NCBI GenBank assembly: GCA_023395695.1
Contig: JAEWYJ010000162.1
Location: 1 to 11,284, forward strand
Length of the DNA stretch: 11,284 nucleotides
Origin: Bacillota bacterium
GTDB lineage: Bacteria; Bacillota; Clostridia; Oscillospirales; Ruminococcaceae
Reading direction: 5' to 3'
This document shows, one piece after another, positions 7,627-11,284 of this stretch. The notes beneath the pieces are model-generated. The model was not told where the DNA came from. It did no database searches and was given only the letters and a program-made list of their open reading frames with translations. A program made the translations under genes and the position numbers. Position 1 is the first letter of the stretch; each line of letters begins with the position of its first letter.

Positions 7627-7866
7627 CAAGTATGCGATAAATAATAGCGTTATGTTATGAATGCGACAATCTTGTCGATTGACACCCTTGCTGCGCTTTG
7701 CACAAATTTGCGACCGAGCGCGACGCGGCGTATAGCTTTGTGAACATCCGCAACAAAAATATGGGGCGCAGGTTTTCTTTTTAAGGTGTGCTGTATGCGC
7801 CAGGGCGGTGGCGGGCCGTAAATATGCCTACGGGCGCCCGGAACATCTGGACTGCATGCATTTTAA
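7627..7866. other. Gap between the helicase promoter and the amidohydrolase terminator region
   Basis: About 240 bases without a supported gene. It contains a 14-base palindrome CGACAA-TC-TTGTCG (7664-7677), some 40 bases upstream of the helicase -10 box, which could be an operator. Next to it on the plus strand is a perfect TTGACA (7679-7684) that lacks a usable -10 box at 17 bases. Short GC-rich inverted repeats (CCGTA/TACGG near 7816-7833) suggest some RNA structure, but no known non-coding RNA is recognised. Confidence 0.35.
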
Positions 7867-7918
7867 ACGTAAAGTCGGTCAAGGCATTCCCCGCGGCATG
7901 CCTTGACCGACTTTACGT
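7867..7918 (-). terminator. Perfect 21-bp hairpin after the amidohydrolase gene
   Basis: Positions 7867-7887 and 7898-7918 are exact reverse complements (21 of 21 pairs) around the 10-base loop TCCCCGCGGC. The hairpin begins 21 bases after the stop codon of the amidohydrolase and most likely ends its transcript. On the minus strand it is followed only by GTTTAAAAT, a weak U-tract, so it may instead act as an mRNA 3' end stabiliser or be a palindromic repeat unit. On the plus strand nothing T-rich follows it. Confidence 0.6.
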
Positions 7919-7939
7919 CATCCAAAGCGCTATACGCTG

Positions 7940-9244
7940 TTATTTGCAAATATCCAGCGCAATTTTAGCAAAGATCTGCACAGCCAGCGGCAAAACCGCC
8001 TCGTCAAAATCAAACCGGCCGTTATGGTGGGGCGCCTTGATCGGCGTGCCGATAATCATCTCGGTCGCCTGACCGCCATGGGACTGTACCCTGCTCATCA
8101 TGTAAGTATAATCCTCACCGCCGCCGAAGTCGACGTCCTTATGAATCTCCCGGACACCGGGCAGCGTACCGATTGAGTCGGACACGCGGTCGACCAGCTC
8201 AGGGTCGCAGACAGCGCTGCCTGCCGCGCCCATAAAGCGGCTTTCAAATTCGCACTCGTACATGTCGGCAGCCGCGCGGCAGACGCGGTCCGCCTTTGCA
8301 AACATATACTCGTTAATATCGGTGGTGATGCCGCGGGTTTCAACCGTCATCACGGCCGTTTCGGGAATAACGTTGCGGCCTGTTCCGCCGTTGAGCGTGC
8401 CGATATTGATGCGGCTGCTGCCCCCGCTGTGGCGTGGAATGGCCAAAAGGTTAAGCGTTGCGGTGGCGGCAGCGGCCAGCGCGTTGTGGCCCTCTTCGGG
8501 GCTTGCCCCCGCATGCGCCGACTGGCCGTTAAAGGTGACGTCAAATTTGGTGCTTGCCAAAAAGCCGTGGGTTCCGGTCGCAACGGTGCCAACCTCCCAT
8601 TTTTTAAGGCCGAGATGCGCGCCGATCATATAATCCACCTGGTCGAGCACGCCGGACTGCGCAATGGAGTTTGCACCGCGCAGGCCCTCTTCAGCGGGCT
8701 GGAACACAAATATAATCTTCCCCTTGATCTGGTCGCGGTAGGCCAGCAACAGCCGTAGTGCGCCGATGCCGATGGCGGTATGCCCGTCATGCCCGCAGGC
8801 ATGCATCAGGTTGGTATGGGTGGAAGCAAAACCTTCTTTAAAGGGGCGGTGCGCCTCATCGGCGGCTTCGGCCACGTCGTTGCAATCGATATCGACGCGG
8901 AAACCGACCGTCGGGCCGGGCAGCGCGCCCTCAATCTCGGTGATGCAGCCGGTAAAGCCTCCGCGCATTTGCCCGATGAGGTCCTCCCTGCCGGATTCTT
9001 GAATGGCACGCGCCTCACACTGCTTGAGATATTCGTCGGAGGGCATGCCGTACATGTGTTCCTGCGTATGTATTGCTCTGCCAAACTTTACGTTAAGGCC
9101 AAGCGCGGTCAGCTGCTCGATCACTTTGACGGTTGTGCGGTATTCTGTCCACCCCGATTCCGGATAACGGTGCAGGTCTCGCCGTATCGCAACGAGATCT
9201 CCGGTTAAGGCGTCCATATCAATGCGGTCAAAGCTAAAGCCCAT
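7940..9244 (-). CDS. abgA: M20-family amidohydrolase, AbgA-like (aminobenzoyl-glutamate hydrolase subunit A)
   Basis: Metal-dependent amidase of the M20 peptidase clan. Over its whole 434 residues it follows the pattern of E. coli AbgA, which with AbgB cleaves p-aminobenzoyl-glutamate, a folate breakdown product: HRYPESGWTEYRT (25-37), GGFTG (95-99), FRVDID (115-120), ASTHTNLMHACGHDGHTAIG (140-159), FQPAEEG (181-187), the lid domain with SAHAGASPEEGHNAL (242-256), SGGSSRINIGTLNGGTGRNV (273-292) and the C-terminal GGEDYTYMM and HHNGRFDFDE. Likely metal ligands are Cys150, His152, Glu186, His210 and His406/407. The start has AAGGAGG 8 bases upstream. The gene stands alone: no abgB or abgT transporter is next to it. 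Substrate therefore cannot be fixed; a general N-acyl amino acid amidohydrolase is the alternative. Confidence 0.88.
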   Translation of the reverse strand: MGFSFDRIDMDALTGDLVAIRRDLHRYPESGWTEYRTTVKVIEQLTALGLNVKFGRAIHTQEHMYGMPSDEYLKQCEARAIQESGREDLIGQMRGGFTGCITEIEGALPGPTVGFRVDIDCNDVAEAADEAHRPFKEGFASTHTNLMHACGHDGHTAIGIGALRLLLAYRDQIKGKIIFVFQPAEEGLRGANSIAQSGVLDQVDYMIGAHLGLKKWEVGTVATGTHGFLASTKFDVTFNGQSAHAGASPEEGHNALAAAATATLNLLAIPRHSGGSSRINIGTLNGGTGRNVIPETAVMTVETRGITTDINEYMFAKADRVCRAAADMYECEFESRFMGAAGSAVCDPELVDRVSDSIGTLPGVREIHKDVDFGGGEDYTYMMSRVQSHGGQATEMIIGTPIKAPHHNGRFDFDEAVLPLAVQIFAKIALDICK

Positions 9245-9282
9245 TTTAATATCCTCCTTAATAAATGCAGTATTTTACAAAT

Positions 9283-9311
9283 ATTTTAGCATATTACCAA
9301 GGCGAGGGCAA
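9283..9311 (-). promoter_or_regulatory. Promoter of the amidohydrolase gene
   Basis: On the minus strand TTGCCC (9311-9306), 17 bases, then TAAAAT (9288-9283) preceded by TGC, which makes an extended -10 element. The -10 box matches at 5/6 and the -35 at 4/6. Transcription would start near 9276, about 30 bases before the ATG. Confidence 0.6.
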
Positions 9312-9394
9312 ACAAATTTATCGGGGGGATGTTATGCGTCAAAAAGCGCGTGCCGTACTGTCGGGGGCATGATATTGAAAAATGCCCAAAGTAT

Positions 9395-9432
9395 AAAAAC
9401 GCCGCCAAGCTAAAACGCTTTGCGGCATTTTT
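9395..9432 (-). terminator. Intrinsic terminator of the small Asn/Gln-rich protein gene
   Basis: On the minus strand AAAAATGCCGC (9432-9422) pairs with GCGGCGTTTTT (9405-9395) with one G-U pair; the loop contains a further AAGC/GCTT stem (9420-9417 with 9410-9407). The right arm ends in TTTTT followed by AT. It begins 14 bases after the stop codon of the small gene and separates it from the amidohydrolase promoter. This is the clearest Rho-independent terminator in the window. Confidence 0.85.
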
Positions 9433-9446
9433 ATGCGTATGATCGC

Positions 9447-9644
9447 TTATCTGCAGTTGTCGCCGGTCTTGTTGGAACCCTTGGTGTTCTGCGTAGAGGA
9501 CTGATAGCTGTTTTTGCTGTTGTTCTGGTTGGAAGTTTGGTAGTTGGTCTTATTGGTGCTCTGGGTGTTAGGTGTATTGCTCTGGGTGTTGTTCTGGGTA
9601 TCTCTCGGGTTGCTGCTCTGCGTGCCCTTAGGATTATTGCTCAT
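9447..9644 (-). CDS. Small Asn/Gln/Ser/Thr-rich protein, possibly made in the forespore
   Basis: 65 residues, of which well over half are Asn, Gln, Ser or Thr (for example NTQSNTPNTQSTNKTNYQT). It has no signal peptide, no membrane segment, several Lys residues, and a single Cys next to the C-terminal Arg (GDNCR). I do not recognise the family. That it is a real gene is supported by GAGGTG 8 bases before the ATG, a strong intrinsic terminator 14 bases after the stop, and a well placed promoter of the SigG/SigF type (TGCATA-17-GATAATA) only about 25 bases before the ATG. Short, hydrophilic, Gln/Asn-rich products with this layout occur among small spore proteins (SASP and similar), but no SASP signature motif is present, so a spore role is inference from the promoter. 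The opposite strand also has an open frame, hydrophobic and without an RBS, which I take as a shadow. Confidence 0.7.
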   Translation of the reverse strand: MSNNPKGTQSSNPRDTQNNTQSNTPNTQSTNKTNYQTSNQNNSKNSYQSSTQNTKGSNKTGDNCR

Positions 9645-9669
9645 TTTCTTTTCACCTCGCTTTTGATCC

Positions 9670-9699
9670 TATTATCTGCGCCCGGCAAAGCTTTATGCA
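9670..9699 (-). promoter_or_regulatory. Forespore sigma (SigG/SigF)-like promoter
   Basis: On the minus strand TGCATA (9699-9694), a 17-base spacer and GATAATA (9676-9670). GCATA fits the SigG -35 pattern gHATR fully, and GATAATA fits the -10 CATWHTA at 6 of 7. The -10 context (GCAGATAATA) also fits SigF, though that spacing would be short. No SigA -35 box lies at 16-18 bases from GATAAT. The leader would be only about 25 bases, as is common for spore protein genes. Confidence 0.5.
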
Positions 9700-9810
9700 T
9701 CAAGCCCGCTTCGTTTTAAAAAAAATATCTATTAATCACTAAATTTTTAGTTATTTTTACCCATTGAAATCAGCACACCATAACTGTATGCTTATTTTAA
9801 CAATTCATCG

Positions 9811-9839
9811 TTGCATTAATTGAAAGACAATATTATAAT
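9811..9839 (+). promoter_or_regulatory. Probable promoter of the bacteriohemerythrin gene
   Basis: TTGCAT (9811-9816), 17 bases, then a perfect TATAAT (9834-9839). The -35 box is weak (3/6). Transcription would start near 9846, which leaves an unusually long leader of about 130 bases before the ATG at 9978. Confidence 0.5.
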
Positions 9840-9845
9840 GTGAAT

Positions 9846-9977
9846 AGAAAACAGGAAATTTGTCGTGAAATGCGCTGATATGAAGCCTGCTGCGCACGTG
9901 GTTTTGGGAATCTGTTGAGAAGACTCTTCAGCCGATTCTCCGCTAATATAAACATCGACTGAAAAGGAGTGACAACA
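9846..9977 (+). promoter_or_regulatory. Long leader of the bacteriohemerythrin mRNA
   Basis: About 130 bases between the likely transcription start and the gene. GGGAATC (9906-9912) can pair with GATTCTC (9934-9940), with inner GAA/TTC pairing, just before the RBS region. I compared it by eye with the common clostridial riboswitches (GEMM c-di-GMP, FMN, TPP, SAM) and saw none of their conserved cores. A local hairpin and nothing more can be supported. Confidence 0.3.
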
Positions 9978-10382
9978 ATGGCATATAGCTGGAACGCGGA
10001 TTTGGAGACCGGTAATGCTAAAATTGATGAACAGCATAAGCAACTGTTCGTTGCAATCAACAATTTGTTGGAGGCGTGTTCTAAAGGAAAAGGCCGGGAT
10101 GTGTTAAAGGATACCGCTTCTTTTCTTTATGATTATACCGCCAAGCATTTTGCGGATGAGGAAAGGCTGCAGCTCGCAAGCCAATACCCTGATTACGCCA
10201 ACCACAAGCAATACCACGATGCATTCAAGAAAACCGTGCGTGAGCTGATAGATCAGCTTGAAGTGCAGGGACCTACCATCGTTTTGGTGGGTAAGGTCAA
10301 CACGGCTGTCGCCGGCTGGCTGATCAGCCATATCAAGCGCGAGGATGTCAAGGTGGCCGCACATATCCGTTCAAAGCGGTAG
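9978..10382 (+). CDS. Bacteriohemerythrin (single-domain O2-binding diiron protein)
   Basis: A 134-residue soluble four-helix protein that binds O2 at a diiron centre; in anaerobes and microaerophiles it is thought to scavenge, store or sense oxygen. The full ligand set is present: His20 (KIDEQHKQLF), His57 and Glu61 (HFADEE), His76 and His80 (HKQYH), His118 and Asp123 (HIKRED). The start WNADLETGNAKIDEQH is typical of the family. The length equals a stand-alone domain with no attached methyl-accepting or GGDEF module. The ATG has AAGGAG 8 bases upstream; the GTG at 9969 overlaps that site and is rejected. Monocistronic, transcribed divergently from the small Asn/Gln-rich gene and convergently with the Amt::P-II gene. 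It is the only plus-strand gene here. Confidence 0.95.
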   Translation: MAYSWNADLETGNAKIDEQHKQLFVAINNLLEACSKGKGRDVLKDTASFLYDYTAKHFADEERLQLASQYPDYANHKQYHDAFKKTVRELIDQLEVQGPTIVLVGKVNTAVAGWLISHIKREDVKVAAHIRSKR

Positions 10383-10472
10383 TGGCCCTTCCGGCGGTTA
10401 ATGCCTCTTTATTACATTTTAAATGGGTGTTTCATATAAAACGCCGCACATCCCCTAAAAGCCGCAATTTTG

Positions 10473-10508
10473 GGAACCGGGCTTACGCCGTCGCGTGAGT
10501 CCGGTTCC
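10473..10508 (+). terminator. 16-bp hairpin after the bacteriohemerythrin gene
   Basis: GGAACCGG-GCTTACGC (10473-10488) pairs with GCGTGAGT-CCGGTTCC (10493-10508) around the tetraloop CGTC, with two G-U pairs. It lies 90 bases after the stop codon. Only TT follows on the plus strand, so as an intrinsic terminator it is imperfect; it may nevertheless end or protect the transcript. Confidence 0.45.
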
Positions 10509-10594
10509 TTCAGTCTGCTGGGCGGCGCTGTAAGAAAACAGGACAAAGACAAAATGAACAAGCACTATACACAGCCCCAAACAGCTCCTGGCGC

Positions 10595-10642
10595 ACGGCG
10601 CCCCCGACATTTGGCCGCGTAGCCAACTGCCGGGGGCGCCGT
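10595..10642. terminator. GC-rich hairpin between convergent genes
   Basis: ACGGCGCCCCCG (10595-10606) and CGGGGGCGCCGT (10631-10642) are perfect 12-base reverse complements; within the loop TTGGC (10611-10615) pairs with GCCAA (10622-10626). On the plus strand it is followed by TTTAG, on the minus strand by no T-run. It stands about 60 bases after the end of the Amt::P-II gene, so it could end that transcript or work in both directions. The rest of the 320-base gap (10383-10702) shows no gene. Confidence 0.45.
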
Positions 10643-10702
10643 TTAGAGGAAAAGAAGGAGGGTATCTATCCTTTTAAGCTGTAAATATCGAGGATGGCTC
10701 TG

Positions 10703-11284
10703 TTACGCATTTGTATAAGCGGAGATCTCCTCCTCGTCCTGCAGCGCGTCGTAGCCTGTTTCGCCGGTTCTGACCTTGATGACGTTTTCCACATCGTAAA
10801 TGAAGATTTTGCCATCACCCACATGGCCGGTGTACAGCGCATTTTTCACGGCGTTGACCAGCACATCGGTTGGAATTTTGCTGATGACAATATCGACCTG
10901 AATCTTAGGCAGCAGCTTTGCTTCCACCGGAACCCCTCTGTAAAGCTGCGGATAACCCTTTTGCATGCCATAACCAAGCACATTGGTTACCGTAATGCCG
11001 GTAATACCGATGCCGTCAAGCGCTTTTTGCAGACCGCCAAACTTATTCTGGCTCGTTACAATGGTGACCTTGGTCATTTTGGCATTCGGATGCGCGGTGT
11101 TGCTGACGGGAACCGCCACCTCCGGCGCGACCGCCACAGCGGGCAGTTCAGAACCGGCATAGCCGAAGTCCAGCGTGGGAACGGTAATCATAAAGTCGGC
11201 GTAGCTGCTGACCAGACCGTGCTCGAGCAGATCCAGACCCTGTATCTCCTCCTCCGCCGTCACGCGCAGGCCATTGGTTTTCTT
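10703..11284 (-). CDS. Ammonium transporter fused to a P-II nitrogen regulatory domain (C-terminal part only)
   Basis: The frame is open to the right edge (KKTNGLR), so the N-terminal transporter is outside. The first visible stretch, GLRVTAEEEIQGLDLLEHGL, is the cytoplasmic C-terminal tail of Amt/AmtB ammonium channels, the region P-II proteins normally touch. A linker of about 40 residues rich in Ala, Val and Pro follows. Then comes a complete P-II domain: MTKVTIVTSQNKFGGLQKAL, a T-loop with GYGMQKGYPQLYRG (its Tyr corresponds to the uridylylated Tyr51 of GlnB), LLPKIQVDIVI, and the signature TGHVGDGKIFIYDVE, ending RTGETGYDAL. P-II (GlnB/GlnK) binds ATP/ADP and 2-oxoglutarate and gates ammonium uptake, so the fusion puts sensor and channel in one chain. 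No RBS precedes the internal ATG of the P-II part, which argues against a separate gene. Confidence 0.9.
   Translation of the reverse strand, partial: KKTNGLRVTAEEEIQGLDLLEHGLVSSYADFMITVPTLDFGYAGSELPAVAVAPEVAVPVSNTAHPNAKMTKVTIVTSQNKFGGLQKALDGIGITGITVTNVLGYGMQKGYPQLYRGVPVEAKLLPKIQVDIVISKIPTDVLVNAVKNALYTGHVGDGKIFIYDVENVIKVRTGETGYDALQDEEEISAYTNA

Noticed and set aside
7679..7707. Plus-strand promoter with perfect TTGACA
   Set aside because: At 17 bases the -10 would be ACAAAT, a poor match, and no plus-strand gene follows.
9420..9719. A 99-codon hydrophobic plus-strand open frame opposite the Asn/Gln-rich gene
   Set aside because: No RBS, starts inside the terminator hairpin of the minus-strand gene, and its Val/Leu-rich content is the mirror of Asn/Gln codons.
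9846..9977. c-di-GMP (GEMM) or FMN riboswitch upstream of the bacteriohemerythrin
   Set aside because: None of the conserved core bases of these riboswitches could be found by eye.
10703..11082. P-II domain as a separate glnB gene beginning at the internal ATG near 11079
   Set aside because: No ribosome binding site precedes that ATG and the frame is open without stop from the Amt tail.

Overview
The window looks like chromosomal DNA from an anaerobic, low-to-middle GC Firmicute, most likely a class Clostridia gut-type or sediment fermenter. Supporting signs are an Rnf complex operon, strong AGGAGG-type ribosome binding sites, an extracytoplasmic lipoprotein ApbE, a bacteriohemerythrin, and a small gene behind a promoter resembling those of forespore sigma factors. 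I cannot name the genus. Nearly all genes lie on the minus strand; only the bacteriohemerythrin is on the plus strand. No mobile element, tRNA, rRNA or CRISPR array was seen.

Minus-strand operon, 3759 down to 1: apbE (FAD:protein FMN transferase lipoprotein), a Gx-transporter/Hpre_diP_synt_I family membrane protein, rnfC and rnfD (cut by the left edge). Spacers are 9, 30 and 13 bases. This is the front of a clostridial rnf operon. ApbE would attach FMN covalently to RnfD, whose target motif with Thr154 is visible, and to RnfG, which is expected beyond the edge. RnfC carries the NADH site and two 4Fe-4S clusters. A TTGACT-17-TAAAAA promoter with an inverted repeat over its -35 box sits in front of apbE.

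A gap of about 520 bases (3760-4279) holds that promoter and otherwise no gene I trust.

Second minus-strand operon, 7522 down to 4280: a RhlE-like DEAD-box RNA helicase with a structured leader, then a TelA-family protein, then a TPM-domain membrane protein whose start overlaps the telA stop (TGATG).

A gap of about 340 bases follows, with a perfect 21-bp hairpin next to the end of an AbgA-like M20 amidohydrolase (9244 down to 7940). That gene has its own extended -10 promoter. Upstream is a 65-residue Asn/Gln/Ser/Thr-rich protein (9644 down to 9447) with a clear RBS, a clear intrinsic terminator and a SigG/SigF-like promoter.

Divergent from it on the plus strand is a single-domain bacteriohemerythrin (9978-10382) with all seven iron ligands. 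It converges on the C-terminal part of a minus-strand ammonium transporter fused to a P-II signalling domain (10703 to the right edge). Two strong GC-rich hairpins lie between these convergent genes.

Overall this is mostly ordinary housekeeping and energy metabolism. The points most worth a second look are the forespore-type promoter in front of an unrecognised low-complexity protein, the Amt::P-II fusion, the 21-bp perfect palindrome, and the repeat-decorated promoter of the apbE-rnf operon.
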